Below, one piece after another: positions 18,476-29,530 of a DNA stretch of 64,000 nucleotides. The stretch covers positions 106,061,363-106,125,362 of the forward strand of contig NC_092046.1 of NCBI RefSeq assembly GCF_003086295.3, given 5' to 3'. Source of the stretch: Arachis hypogaea (taxonomy: Eukaryota; Streptophyta; Magnoliopsida; Fabales; Fabaceae). The notes beneath the pieces are model-generated. The model was not told the origin of the DNA. It did not search any database and saw only the letters and a list, made by a program, of their open reading frames with translations. Within the stretch, counting starts at the first letter, position 1. Each line of letters begins with the position of its first letter. The translations under genes were made by a program, and so were the position numbers.

Positions 18476-18940
18476 AATATGGATGTTTTTGTATATAGCC
18501 TGGGGTTGTGGGCTTTGAACTTTTTATTTTTTGTAACTTGTGGTTTCTAACTGTTGGACACTTTTAGTTGCTTTTCTGTTAGCAACTTTTTTGAAAAAAC
18601 AAAGTAATTTCTCAAGCTCTTGGAGCTGACTTTTGGTGGCTTCTTGAGCTCTTGTTATTACTATTATAACTTGTTCTTTTCGTAATATGCTTGTCCGCAC
18701 TTATTTGATATCTTCATGATTTTTTGGGAATGTTGGAACCTTGTTTGTCCGACCTCTTTTGACTGCTTTTGTATTTTCATACTTATGAGTCTTTTGAGAT
18801 TGTGAATTTTTCTGGATCCAACTTGCGTGCCTTCTGTCGGCCGTCTTCTTTCTCTTGGCCTTATTAATCCATTTTGTTTGGACTTTTTGTTAGGTCTCTC
18901 TTAATGGATTATTTTCTAGTAGTCGATTGAAAGCTGCCTT
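18476..18940. other. T1 noncoding region between antisense gene and tandem repeats
   Basis: T-rich on the plus strand. Nothing recognised apart from the 3' UTR of the antisense gene. Confidence 0.5.
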
Positions 18941-19490
18941 CATCATGTCGGTTTGGTCTGAGTTATTCCTGGCGATCTATTTTCTTGGACCTTGGTCAGG
19001 CCTCTTTTATAGATTACCTTTTAAAACTTTGTGACTTTGTTGGGATGACCTTATTATGTCGGTCCCTTCTAAGTTATTTTTAGCAATCCTCTTTTTGGAC
19101 CTCTGTCAGGTCTCTTTTAGGGATTACTTTATATAACTTTTTGGTTTTGGGCCGACTTCATCACGTCGGTCCCTTCTAAGTTATTTCTAGCAATTCTTTT
19201 TTTGGGACCTCTGTCAGGTCTCTTTTAGGGATTACTTTTTATAACTTTTTGGTTTTGGGCCGACTTCATCACGTCAGTCCCTTCTAAGTTATTTATAGCA
19301 ATCCTCTTTTTTAGGGCTGGCCAGGCCTTTTTCCAGGGATTTGCTTTTTATAACTTTGGTTATTATGGTCGACTGGTCCGACTTCTTTACGTCGGCCTGT
19401 CTTTTAAGTTATTTTTAGCAACCCATTTTATTAAGACCTCATCAGGTCCTTTCTATGGATCACTTTCGATAACTTCTTGCATTATTCTGT
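18941..19490. repeat. Tandem repeat of about 100-125 bp in T1
   Basis: About five degenerate units, each with TAAGTTATTTTTAGCAA, then GGACCTCTGTCAGGTCTCTTT, then TATAACTTTTTGG and a GACTTCATCACGTCGG block. Unit starts near 18957, 19068, 19187, 19287 and 19409. T2 has related units near 36587. Tandem repeats between integrase and 3' LTR are known in Tat elements and can seed satellites. Confidence 0.75.
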
Positions 19491-19863
19491 TTTTGTCGCT
19501 TTTTCATATTTGCCGACTTTGTAGGAATTGGGTTTGGTCCCTGTTTGGTCGATCTTTTGATGAATTTGGTTTTCATCCTTGTTGGTCTTTATCATGATCG
19601 TGTAGTGAATTTGATTTTCACTCTCTGCCGATCTGTAGCTTTATAATCGGGCGATGAATTTTTGCGTTTCAGATTAATGCGTCTTGTAAAAGAGGATTTG
19701 TAGAGAATCTGAAAAAACTTTATTCAAGATAGGAAATATGCAAATATATACATGTGGGTGTTTTTCCCTTTAAGTCAGGCGGTTTGTAGATCTTGGCTTG
19801 GTGCCTCGTTAAAAAACCTTTTCAGGAAAAAGAGTTCCCTTTATCCTAAGATCCTTATTACCT
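19491..19863. other. T1 spacer between tandem repeats and integrase end
   Basis: No ORF. Contains GATGAATTT(T/G)G-type short repeats near 19558, 19610 and 19646. A close copy occurs in T2 (36717-36940). Confidence 0.5.
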
Positions 19864-21165
19864 CTAACTATAATACCTTCGTAGGTTGCAGGCGTTCCAT
19901 GACCTTGGAAGCTCTCGCCCTTTGAGTTCGGATAGCCTGTAGTAGCCCTTTCCAAGTACTTCTATGACTTGGTAGGGTCCTTTCTAGTTTGCTGCCAGCT
20001 TTCCTTTTCCAGGTCGAGTTGTTCCGATATCATTTCGGATTAGGATGAGGTCGTTCTCAGCAAAACCGCGTGGCACTACCTTTTGATTGTATCTTGAAGC
20101 CATTCGACATTTTAATGCCACTTCCCTGATTCAGGCTCTTTCTCGGATTTCTGGGAGTAGGTCGAGTTCTTCCCTTTGAAGTTGGGAGTTGGCCTCTTCG
20201 TTGTAGTGGATTACTCTGGGCGACCCTTCTTCTACCTCCACTGGGATCATTTCCTCTATTCCGTAAGCTAATCGGAAGGGTGACTCTTTTGTGGTGTAGT
20301 GTGGAGTTGTCTGATATGCCCATAGGACTTGTGGGAGCTCTTCGACCCAGCCTCCCTTTGCATATTGTAATCTCCGCTTTAGCCCGGCTAATATGACTTT
20401 GTTAGCAGCTTCTCCTTGTCCATTGGCCTGGGGGTGTTCTACGGATGTGAATTGGTGTTTTATGTTTAGATCGGCCACCAGTTTTTTGAAGCCTGCATCT
20501 GTAAATTGAGTGCCATTGTCTGTGGTTATAGAGTATGGAACTCCAAACCTTGCGATAATGTTTCTATATAGAAATTTTTGACTTCTTTGAGCAGTGGCGT
20601 TAGCTATGGGTTCTGCCTTGATCCATTTTGTGAAGTATTCTACCCCCACTATGAGAAATTTGACTTGTCCTGATCCTTGAGGGAAGGGTTCGAGAAGATC
20701 GAGTCCCCATTTTACAAATGGCCATGGTGAGGTTACGCTGATGAGCTCCTCTAGTGGGGCGATACGAAAGTTGGCATGTTTCTGACATGGTGGACATGTC
20801 TTCACGAATTCTGTTGCTTCTTTTTGTAAGGTCGGCCAATAAAATCCAGCTCGGAGTACTTTCTTGGTGAGTGCTTGTGCCCCGAGATGGTTGCCACAGA
20901 TGCCCCTGTGTACCTCTTCTAAAACTTCCTTTGTATTGGAAGTCGGCACGCATTTTAATAGTGGTGTTGAAATTCCTCTCTTGTATAGAGTATTATTTAT
21001 GATGGTGTAGTATTGTGCTTCCCGTTTTAACCTCTTTGCCTCCTTCTTATCTGTAGGGAGTGTTTCTGTTTTGAGATAATTAATTATGGGAGTCATCCAT
21101 CCTTGATCCAGGTCTGTTATGGCTAAGACCTTTTCTTCTTCCGAGATTGACGGGTTCTGCAGCAT
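19864..21165 (-). pseudogene. T1 integrase
   Basis: Read on minus. The zinc-binding region has HRGICGNHLG and CPPCQK. The catalytic core has GLDLLEPF (first Asp), TDNGTQF (second Asp) and EHPQANGQGEAANK (Glu), so the D,D,E triad is intact. One QAE position is changed to QGE's Gly. The main frame runs 21165-20134. TGA 20133-20131 and a later TAG near 19966 interrupt the C-terminus, which carries KGPYQV of the GPY/F module and ends RRYYS at 19864. It inserts cDNA into chromosomes. It sits in a different frame from the RNase H upstream, so the polyprotein is broken. Confidence 0.85.
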
Positions 21166-21189
21166 CTCTTGGATGAGGCTTCTATTGTT

Positions 21190-21731
21190 GCCCCTAGTTT
21201 GGTGCTGGCTAGTTTTGAGAGTGCATCAGCTCGGGCATTCTGTTCTCAGGGTATGTGGTGGACCTCATATTCCCCGAGTTGTCCAAGCTGTTCCTTGGTT
21301 TTGTCCAAGTACTTTTTCATGGTGGGATCCTTGGCTTGGTAACTCCCTGCGATTTGTGAAGTAACTGCCTGTGAGTCGCTGAAGATGATGAGCTTTTGAG
21401 CTCCAACCTCCTTAGCCAGCTTCAAACCAGCTAGTAGTGCCTCATACTCAGCTTGGTTGTTTGAGGCAGGGAACCCGAATTTGAGGGAAAGTTCGATTTG
21501 GGTTCCCTGGTCGCTTTCAATTATCACACCCGCGCCGCTTCCAGTTTTGTTTGAGGAACCGTCTACATAGAGATTCCATTCTATAGGGATTTCTGGGGTG
21601 TCTGTAAATTTTGCAATGAAGTCGGCCAAATATTGTGATTTGATGGCTGTCCGAGCTTCATATTGAAGGTCGAATTCAGACAACTCGACTGCCCATTGTA
21701 AGATTCTTCCTGCTAAATCTGTTTTTTGCAT
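21190..21731 (-). pseudogene. T1 additional archaeal-type RNase H (aRH)
   Basis: LYVDGSSNKTGSGAGVII (first Asp), NNQAEYEALLAGLKLAKEV (Glu), FSDSQAVTSQI (Asp) and ADALSKLAS (last Asp, after a stop near 21246). This is the second, archaeal-like RNase H known from the Tat clade. It lies in frame with the RT and between the degenerate first RNase H and integrase. It removes RNA from the RNA-DNA hybrid. Confidence 0.8.
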
Positions 21732-22808
21732 AATGCTTTTTATTGGTTGGTTGGTCCGAACCCTTATAATGTGGGCTTGGAAATATGGACGAAGTCACCG
21801 AGATGTTAATATGAGAGCATAGGCAAATTTTTCCATTTTTTGGTAGTTCAGTTCGGATCCTTGTAGTGCCTTGCTGATGAAGTATACAGGTTGTTGCCCA
21901 CTGTCGTCTTCTCGGACCAGTGCCGAGGCTACTGCCCGACTTCCTACTGCGAGGTATAATATAAGTGGTTCTCCTTCCCGTGGCCGAGTTAGGATAGGTG
22001 GTCATCCTAGGAATCTTTTGAAATCTTGGAAGGCCTGCTCGCACTCCATTGTCCATTCGAACCTCTTTCCCTTCCTTAGAGTGGCATAGAACGGGAGAGA
22101 TCTTATTGCTGATCCAGCTAGAAATCTGGACAAGACTGCCAATTTTCCATTGAGTTGTTGTACCTCTTTGATGCAAGTCGGGCTCTTCATGTCGAGTATG
22201 GTCCGGCATTTATCCAGATTTTCCTTGATTCTTCTTTGTGTGAGCATAAAACCCAAGAATTTGCCAGCTTCTACTGCGAAGGTGCATTTTGAAGGGTTAA
22301 GCCGCATGCCATGTCTTCTTATAGTGTCGAATACTTGGGTGAGGTCTGACAGTAATGTCTCTTCACTTTGTGTTTTTATTAACATGTCGTCCACGTAGAC
22401 TTCCATGATTTTCCCGATGTGGTTTGCAAAGACCTTATTCATTAATCTTTGATAAGTAGCTCCTGCGTTTTTAAGTCCGAAAGGCATGACGACGTAGCAG
22501 TAGTTTGCTTTTGGGGTTAAGAATGAAGTTTTTTCTTGATCAGGTGGGTACATCGGGATTTGATTATATCCTGAGTAGGCATCCATAAACGAGAGGTATT
22601 TGTATCCGGAGGAGGCATCCACCAGAGCATCGATACTTGGGAGTGGATATGGATCCTTTGGGCAGGCTTTGTTGAGGTCAGTGTAGTCGGTGCACATCCG
22701 CCACTTCCCATTTGATTTTTTCACCAAGACGACGTTAGCTAGCCATAGCGGGTACTTGACTTCTTTTATGAATCTTGCCTCCAGTAGAGCTTGTACCTGC
22801 TCTTCCAC
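21732..22808 (-). pseudogene. T1 reverse transcriptase and degenerate first RNase H
   Basis: RT motifs in order: WLANVVLVKKSNGKWRMC, DYTDLNKACPKD, YPLPSIDALVDASSG, FMDAYSGYNQI, FLTPKANYCYVVMPFGLKN, and the catalytic YVDDMLIKT. They are followed by FLGFMLTQRRI. The first RNase H (LYLAVGSRAVASALVRED, FISKALQGSELNYQKMEK) lacks the usual catalytic Asp at its start, as often in Tat elements. A stop near 22000 and another near 21780 interrupt it. Upstream in the same frame are stops around 22815-22825. Confidence 0.85.
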
Positions 22809-23303
22809 AGCTTAGGATCATTCTGGTCCGAGCTCTCTACACCTCTGCTGTACTGGCCGAGATCCTGGGTAAACTGCCAGCTTGTGGCACATTAACTTAG
22901 GGTCTATGCCCGGCATGTCTGTGGCCTTCCATGCAAAGAGGTCGACATTATCTCATAAAAACTGTACGAGTGTTTCTTTCATGTCTCCTATTAAGATCGT
23001 GCCAACATTGGTTGTTTTGTCTGGGACATCTCCGATCTGGACTTTTTCTACCTCACCTTCGGGTTGTGGACGGAGTTCTTCCCGCCCTCGAACTCCACCA
23101 AGTTCAATGGTGTAGAATTCTTCTCCTTTGCCTCTGAGGTTTAGACTTTCGTTATAACAGCGGCGCACCGTCTTCTGATCTGCTTTTATTGTAGCTATTC
23201 CTTCTGTGGTTGGGAATTTCATGCACAGGTGTAGAGTCAAGACTACTGCGTCGAGCTGATTTAACGTTGTTTGACCTATTAAGGCATTGTAGGCTGAACT
23301 CAC
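22809..23303 (-). pseudogene. T1 protease-RT linker
   Basis: SSAYNALIGQTTLNQLDAVV, then FPTTEGIATIKADQKTVRRC, the conserved stretch between protease and RT in Tat elements. A stop at 22955-22953 is followed by readable DNVDLFAW and IDPKLMCHKL before RT. It lies one frame away from the protease ORF, so a frameshift lies near 23300. Confidence 0.7.
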
Positions 23304-23724
23304 GTCGAACCACGATGTAGTCTATTTTGAGCGTTCTTGACTGGTTTCCTTTTCCAAAGGTCGTGTGTAGTGAGATGTACCCAAGTGGTTGGATTGGAGT
23401 GTCTCCCAGTCCGAACACACTGTTCGGATATGCTCTGAGTTCTTTTCCTTCCAGGCCGAGTTTGTCAAAGGCAGTTTTGAACAAGATGTCAGCGAAACTT
23501 CCCTGGTCGACCAGTGTGGGGTGGAGATTTGCGTTGGCCAATATGATGGTGATGACCATGGGATCGTCGTGTCCTGAGATGATGCTAGCTGTGTCCTCCT
23601 TAGTAAAAGTAATTGTGGGGATGTCGGGTGCCTCCTCTTTTCCCTCGACATGATATATTTCTTTAAGATATCTTTTGCGAGATGATTTGGAGATTCCTCC
23701 TCCCGCAAATCCTCCGTGTATCAT
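23290..23724 (-). pseudogene. T1 protease domain
   Basis: Frame from 23724 (MIHGGFAGGGISKSSRKRYL). It contains TITFTKEDTASIISGHDDPM and the active-site region TLVDQGSFADILF, where the usual D-S/T-G is DQG. The second loop is not obvious. It resembles Tat retropepsins. Frame lost near 23300. Confidence 0.7.
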
Positions 23725-23800
23725 GTGGACGTGTCTCTCTGGTGTACGAGGTGATCGCTCAGTTCGTCCGACATCTTCGTCCCTTCTTCTTTTTCTTTGC

Positions 23801-24980
23801 TCATTGACTCGGCTGGAATTTCCCTTCTCTTACTAGTTTTTCTATGAAATTTTTTAAGTCGAAGCATTCATTGGTGGAATGTCCATGGATTCGATGGTAT
23901 TCAAAATATTCAGTCCGATTTCCTCCTCCTTTTTCGCTTTTGAGTGGTCGAGCTGGGGGTATTTTTTCAGTATGGCAAACTTCTCTGTAGACATCCACAA
24001 GGGACACCCGAAGAGGGGTGTAATTGTGGTATTTTTGATCTTTTCCCCATGTTGATCTTCTTTCTTCTTGGACTCTTTATCCTTATCTCGGGAGGAGTAG
24101 GAGAATCCAGATTTTGAAGTCTCTCTTAGTCGAGAGTTTTGCTCCATGTTAATGTACTTCTCTGCTCGTTCTTGTACTTTGTTCAGAGATGTGGGATGTT
24201 TTTTTGATATAGAGTGGCTAAAAGGTCTCTCTCGCAAGCCATTGATGAGACCCATAATAGCGGCCTCTGTTGGTAGATTTTGTATGTCCAGGCATGTTTT
24301 GTTGAATCTTTCTATGTAGCTGCGGAGACTTTCCCGATCTTCTTGCTTGATTCCTAATAGACTTGGGGCGTGCTTAGCTTTCTCTTTTTGGATGGAGAAC
24401 CTGGCCAGAAACTTCTTGGCTAAGTCGTCGAAGCTTGAGATAGACCTAGGGGGTAGATTGTCGAACCATTTAATCGCGGTCTTTGTTAAAGTAGTCGGGA
24501 ATGCTTTGCAGCGGACTGCATCTGAAGCGTCGGTGAGGTACATTCTACTTCTGAAATTACTGAGATGATGGCTGGGATTTGCTGTGCCATCGTATAAAGT
24601 CATGTCGGAAGTTTGAAGTCTTTTGGGATTTTGGTCCTCGTGATCATTTTGGTGAATGGGTCTTGGTCCTTGCGAGTCTCATCTTCGTGATTGAATTGAG
24701 TATTTTTGGCCTTGAGATCTGCTTCGAGTTTTAGGAGTTTGTCCTCTAACTCGCGGCGTCGCCTAACTTCCCTTCGTAGGTCTTTCTCAGCTTCTCATTG
24801 ATGCTCCACCTCTTTTTCGAGTTGTTTTATGCGGTCTTGAAGTGCCTCCATGGATCTTGCATTTGGTGAATTGTTATCTTTGTTAGGTTGAGGAGTATCT
24901 TTTGGTGTAGTGTCCGCATTTTTGTGCGGCGTTCTGTCCTCTAGATCGGAGTCGTGGTTGTTGTCAAGGTTATCCGTCAT
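23801..24980 (-). pseudogene. T1 gag
   Basis: Start ATG 24980 (MTDNLDNNHDSDLEDR), 23 nt after the PBS. The coiled coil (LQDRIKQLEKEVEHQ) ends at a TGA (24797-24795). A 1-bp shift near 24605 leads to the capsid core DGTANPSHHLSNFRSRM, WFDNLPPRSISSFDDLAKKF and LRSYIERFNKTCL (24603-24250). Another shift near 23935 leads to a CCHC-like EYHRIHGHSTNECFDLKN, whose first Cys is replaced by Phe (YFEYH). It would form particles and bind RNA. Confidence 0.8.
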
Positions 24981-25002
24981 GACGATGGGATGACTTCTAG
25001 GG

Positions 25003-25020
25003 TCCCCGGCAACGGCGCCA
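25003..25020 (-). promoter_or_regulatory. T1 primer binding site, tRNA-Asp
   Basis: On minus TGGCGCCGTTGCCGGGGA, one base from the 5' LTR. Complementary to plant tRNA-Asp 3' end over all 18 nt. Confidence 0.88.
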
Positions 25021-25021
25021 A

Positions 25022-25555
25022 TGTTTCGAGGGTTACCTGAAACTGTAGGTTGATCTCGGACGAGATCTTCTGTACTGGTTGGAGATGACATGTCCGGCTG
25101 GTGGGTGGCGGCCGGAGCTGTCGTGTCCGACTTGTTGGACTGGCTATGCTGCTGATCCTTTGTCACCGGAGGGTGGTGGTACCTGCAAGGGACTCCGATG
25201 CTTAAGTTAGCAAAGGTATTAAGCAGGTTTTTAGTAGAATCAGAGTATGAGTTATACCTGGGTGCTCCAGTGTATTTATAATGATGAGGAGTGACCTTTC
25301 TGGAGATAAGATAATTATCTTATCTTATCTTATCTTTGGGTGAGGTCATCTTATCTTCAAGGGAACCGCCCTTATCTCTATAGGCTTTGGGATGCCTTTG
25401 GATTTGGGTCGTGTTTCTCTGTTTGGGCCCTTATTGGGCTTTTCTGGTGATTTGGCCGAGCTCTTTGAGAAGAGATCGGATAGTCTGACCTGAAGAGGTC
25501 GGTCGACTTGTTGCTAAACATCCCAGGTCGGACAGCTCAACCCAGGGTATGAACA
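25022..25555 (-). repeat. T1 5' LTR, 534 bp
   Basis: TGTTTCGAGGG...GGGTATGAACA in plus orientation. Same length as the left LTR with about 20 substitutions by hand count. Right flank GGATC (25556-25560) is the target-site copy. Confidence 0.92.
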
Positions 25556-25599
25556 GGATCTTTTCTCCAAGCTGCAAAGCTTGATCTCTTTGAGACCAA

Positions 25600-25611
25600 G
25601 TTCTGATACCA
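25600..25611 (-). promoter_or_regulatory. Copia primer binding site, initiator tRNA-Met
   Basis: On minus TGGTATCAGAAC, against the canonical TGGTATCAGAGC (one mismatch), 2 nt from the LTR. Confidence 0.8.
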
Positions 25612-25613
25612 AT

Positions 25614-27279
25614 TGATGGTTTTTCAGTGGCTAAGAGAAGGGGGGTTGAATCTTAGCCCCTTTTTTTGCTTATTAAAACTTGCTGGTCTTTGTAACAACT
25701 TCTGGAGACTTTTTGATTTTTGTCCCGTACCCAGCCACGAGACCTTTTCTTTTTATCTCGTAACCCGGCATGAGATATTTTCAGTTTTATCTCCTAAGCA
25801 ACAGAAACAGAAATGGAGTAGAAGAATGAGAGAGAATCACACCACGATATATCCTGGTTCAACTGCCAAGTGCAATGCAGCCTACATCCAGTCTCCATCA
25901 CAACAATGATGGAATTTCACTATAATCTTCATTACATACACCAATTCTCCCTAGGAACTACCCTTCCTATCCAGGACAAGTCCAGAATCTAAACCCCAAT
26001 CCTAAACTTGACTTGGTCACTGCCAAGCTTTCAACTGCTAAGTACTAACCCAACTTGCAAGGGAATTCCCACAGAATCATGAAACACAACACAGATGTAC
26101 ATAGGACCTCTAAGGACATCTATGGCTTTTTTGTTAATTTTGCACTCTCTACCATTTTTCGCTCTATGGCTTTTTCTTACAAACCTCACTGTTTGCCTTT
26201 TTCTATGAGACTCAAGACAGACAAAATTAAACAGAAAATTACAAAACAGATAACATTGAAGGAGAAGAACTTCTGTCAGCTTAGGTAGCTATGAGAACTT
26301 TGTGCCTTGCACTCTCGCTCCTTGCTTCAAGCCCTGGCTATTCACCCTTATTTATAGAGGGGGAAGCCTCCACGATTGAAATCAGATGAACCAAGCTAAG
26401 CTTCTTCTTCTTCATGCAAAACTGGTTCGGCCAGGGAGAGAGGAGAGATAACCGAATGCTAAAACCAACATGCAATTACCTCTGAGTCTTCCCTTTACAC
26501 CAAACTTCATCAATCCGAGCCATCCATCTTGACTTGCACTCCAAGAAGGATTCCTAGCCCTTGATGCTTCTTGATGCATGACAGCTCCTCTTGCTCCACT
26601 TTTGCTTCCTCCTTCATGTACCCTCCCTAGCTCCCTTCTATGATGAGTGAACACAAAGCAGAGTCGAGCCATCCCTCTGAGATTTTCTTCCACTGACCAA
26701 AATCTTCTTCTTCTATTTTTGGTATGGAGAAGCTGAGATCTCTTCACCAAATCTTACCATTTGTGGTGAAAATCTCAGCCACAACATACTTTTTGTTTTC
26801 TTTTTCTTGCCATCATTACAATGGTCTTGTTACTTGCTTCTTCTTCTCTTCGGTAGCTTGCCATAGCTTCCATAGTTTCTTCTGTGATATGACCGAATGA
26901 AGAAGAAAGAAGAAAGAGAAGAGAGATAGAATGACATGAATTAATTATTTCGAAACCCAAGCCTAGAAGCATGTAGAACACTTAAGGCAATCACATCATT
27001 TTTTCATTTTCTCTTTCCTATTTCCAATGTCTGCATTAAGTGCAATGAAACATAATTTGAAATTCATCCAAAGATACATATGATATCCGTGGAAACATGC
27101 ATGGATCTCTCTTTCTCATTTTCAATTTGGACCAAGCTAGTGGATCTATCCATCAAAGTTGATTTGGGCTAATAGATATCAAATCCGGCCCAACAAGAAT
27201 AATAATAAATCAGCCATAACAATTTCACACCAAGGCTGAAAAACGTATCCCAATGGGCTTGCTATATTTTGGCCCAACA
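25614..27279 (-). repeat. Copia 5' LTR, 1666 bp
   Basis: On minus starts TGTTGGGCCAAAATATAGC and ends AAACCATCA before the PBS. A TATA box (TATAAATA on minus) lies at 26356-26349. Length fits SIRE-type LTRs. ORFs in it are not credible. Confidence 0.75.
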
Positions 27280-27939
27280 GTAAAAACCTGCATAGCAAAA
27301 TTATTTTAATTAACAAATATGGATTAAAATCAAATTAATAATTTTGCAGCTAATTATTTTAATAATGTTTGATCATCATAAATTTAAATTAGAGTTTTCC
27401 AAACTCATCAAAGGACATTTATTGTTTTTCGCTTTAAGGCTTGTGATGTGCTAAAATTAAGAACAAATGGGTTTAGCATATGCTCAAAGTTGGCTAACAA
27501 TGGAAGATAAAAGGTAAGGCTATTTGGGTAAGTGAGCTAATTGAAACAATGGCCTCAATCATATAAGTGCATTCATACACCAAATAATGGACATAAAGAA
27601 TCAAACAAATCAAAGATTACTATCATAGAAAGAGAATAATACACACAAGAATGAAAATAGTGGTTATATGATGTAACCACACAATTAGGCTCAAAATTCA
27701 CTTGCTTATGTGTTCTTAGCTCAAAACATGTTCCACAATATATAATTCAAGCACGTTATAATTTTTTTTTTCAAATCAATTAGGGTGCCCATAGATAAAA
27801 TCCTTAAAAATTTTTATTATTTTGACTAAGCTTATTGTATATATTTGCAAAATAAGAAAATGCAACTAAAAATTCTAAAAGACCTAAAAAAAATGCGAAA
27901 ATGTTGAGATTAGAAATTTGTCACCCAAAAATGTTGATC
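27280..27939 (-). other. D 3' noncoding tail
   Basis: AT-rich, no ORF. Inverted match of the EB tail 7889-8500. Truncated by the Copia LTR. Confidence 0.6.
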
Positions 27940-27986
27940 GGTCGGACGACCTTCCCACACTTAAAATTTTGCACCGTCCTCGGTGC
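27940..27986 (-). other. Paired hairpins A and B with polypurine-like tract (D)
   Basis: On minus: GCACCG, AGGA, CGGTGC (27986-27971), 7 nt, TAAGTGTGGGAA, then GGTCG, TC, CGACC (27951-27940). The A-B spacing of 19 nt matches EB. Confidence 0.7.
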
Positions 27987-28110
27987 ATTCAAAGATGAGC
28001 AAGGGGGTATGGCGACTACACGAGTTGCCACCTTCATCTGGTGGATCAACCGGCTGCTGCGTATTCTTTCTCCTGCTTCTGTTTTTGCTTATGGCAGTTT
28101 ATCCTGAAAA
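27961..28110 (-). pseudogene. D short ORF ending at hairpin A
   Basis: On minus, after a splice-acceptor-like TCTATTTTCAG (ends about 28105), a 43-codon reading from ATA 28092 (probably a mutated ATG): SKNRSRRKNTQQPVDPPDEG, ending FECTEDGAKF and TAA. Its last residues match the EB ORF end (TEDRAKF). It is the C-terminal remnant or a minimal form of the env-position protein. I do not know which. Confidence 0.45.
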
Positions 28111-29220
28111 TAGAAGACAAGATAAGGAGACAAATAAATGCAAGAGCAAGGAAGCATATATTGTTGGAATGAGGTAATAATCTCTAGAATTGAGTGAGTG
28201 AATTAATGTGACATTGATGAAAAATAGGTGTGTGAGTTCTAAGATTGCCTGCGGTTTAGAACTCACACCCTAGTATTTAAAAGCCATGTCACAATTATAC
28301 AAAAGAAGGGTGCACTTCACTCATTCTAGTGTGCTTGAAATACTTCAAAGAAAACTTGTAGGTTAAGATAAACAAACAAGTAATAAAGAAGCATGAAAGC
28401 ACTCAAGCAAAAGATCAAATTGTGAATTGGATAATGAATGGACATTGATTGGTATGTAAGTAAACTTAGTGAACCAAATAGAATATGAAACTTACACCTT
28501 TAATCAATGACACATGTTGAAGTTGTTGCAACACTTAAGTGACATAGAGGTGGAACACATGGGTGCTATGAAACTTAGGAAAAAGAGGATAGAAGCGAAA
28601 ACCAATCACATAGTAAGCATGGTCCACAAAGCTTAGAAAGCTAAAAAATATGGTACTAGGTAAGCTTATGGTCCAATTTCACAATTTCACGATATCAATG
28701 CATGAAATAGGTGATGTAAATAAAGGTCAATCATAAACAAGCATTAGCTAACAAAAAATGCATTGATAATACACAATTGTCTCATCATAGATAATGAAAT
28801 CAAATCACATGCTGGCCAAAACATGCAATTTAAAAGATTTAGTTTACTTGAGGGCAATGTCATACACTTGCTATCCAAAAATATTAAGCATTAAGAACTC
28901 AAAACCAAGTAACAAATTGTAACCTCAAGAAAGAATCCAACAATGAAAATTAACAACAATGATGTTAAAATAACATCTTATCAATAATCAGCAGCAATAG
29001 ATAGCAAACAAGATCAATAATCCAACACTTATCATGAAAAACAAAAAACTAAAGAGAAATTAAACTAACTAAATAACTAACTATCTAACTAACTAAAAGA
29101 AATAGTGATAGATGGTGATTGGTAGCGTTGGATGATGGTTGAAGGAAAGAAAGAAAAGAGGAGAAGAGAGAAGAAGGAAAGAAATGGAAAGAAGAGAAGA
29201 AATGGAGGTGGATGGAACAG
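28111..29220 (-). other. D noncoding leader upstream of the short ORF
   Basis: About 1.1 kb, AT-rich, no ORF. It ends with the acceptor-like site above and may be an intron or 5' leader of the env-position transcript. An inverted pair GTGTGAGTTCTAA / TTAGAACTCACAC lies at about 28230-28270. Confidence 0.45.
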
Positions 29221-29530
29221 GGTGCCCACGCGTATGCGTGGAGTGACGCGTAAGCGTGGTGAGGTGAAAGGGGTGCGACGTGTACGTGTGGGTCACGCAT
29301 ATGCACGATGGTCAAATCAGAGAGAGGCGACGCGTACGCGTGGAGTGACGCGTACGTGTGGGTGGATTTTGTGCTAGAGGCACAATTCCAGCCCAAAACG
29401 TGCACAACTCTCTGGAATTTGTATGGGAGGTGCAGCATTAGGGGTGTCACGCGTACACATGGGTGATGCATATGTGTGAGTGGCTGAAATGTTGATGTCA
29501 CAGTATGCGTGGAGTGACACGCGCGCGTGG
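29221..29530. repeat. CpG-rich ACGCGTACGCGTGG word patch, D interior
   Basis: At least eight CGCG/ACGTGT words (for example near 29227, 29246, 29329, 29346 and 29519) in AT-rich DNA, starting about 200 nt downstream of the post-ORF hairpin in the minus sense. Arg/Thr-rich ORFs over it are composition artefacts. Confidence 0.7.

Larger units (their letters stand above)
14927..25555 (-). mobile_element. T1: complete Tat-lineage Ty3/gypsy retrotransposon with antisense gene
   Basis: Full length, 10,629 bp, minus strand: 5' LTR 25022-25555, tRNA-Asp PBS, gag, PR, RT, RH, archaeal-type RH, INT, tandem repeats, antisense spliced gene on the plus strand, polypurine tract, 3' LTR 14927-15460. Target-site duplication GGATC. 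It is inserted 7 bp upstream of a Copia gag start. About 20 differences between the two 534-bp LTRs by hand count suggest an insertion on the order of one to two million years old under a usual plant rate. An additional RNase H and an antisense extra ORF are known for the Tat clade. Confidence 0.92.
25556..27279 (-). mobile_element. Copia (SIRE-like) element: leader, PBS and 5' LTR
   Basis: Continuation of the Copia element split by T1. Reading on minus: LTR 27279-25614, spacer AT, PBS, 44-nt leader, then GGATC and T1. It is inserted in D's 3' tail at 27280. Confidence 0.8.

Noticed and set aside
18941..19490. Possible CRISPR-like or satellite array
   Set aside because: Units of about 100-125 bp without short direct repeats and unique spacers, inside a Tat element. 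It is an internal tandem repeat.
26412..26981. ORFs in the Copia LTR
   Set aside because: No homology, wrong context, and contained in an LTR with its own TATA box.
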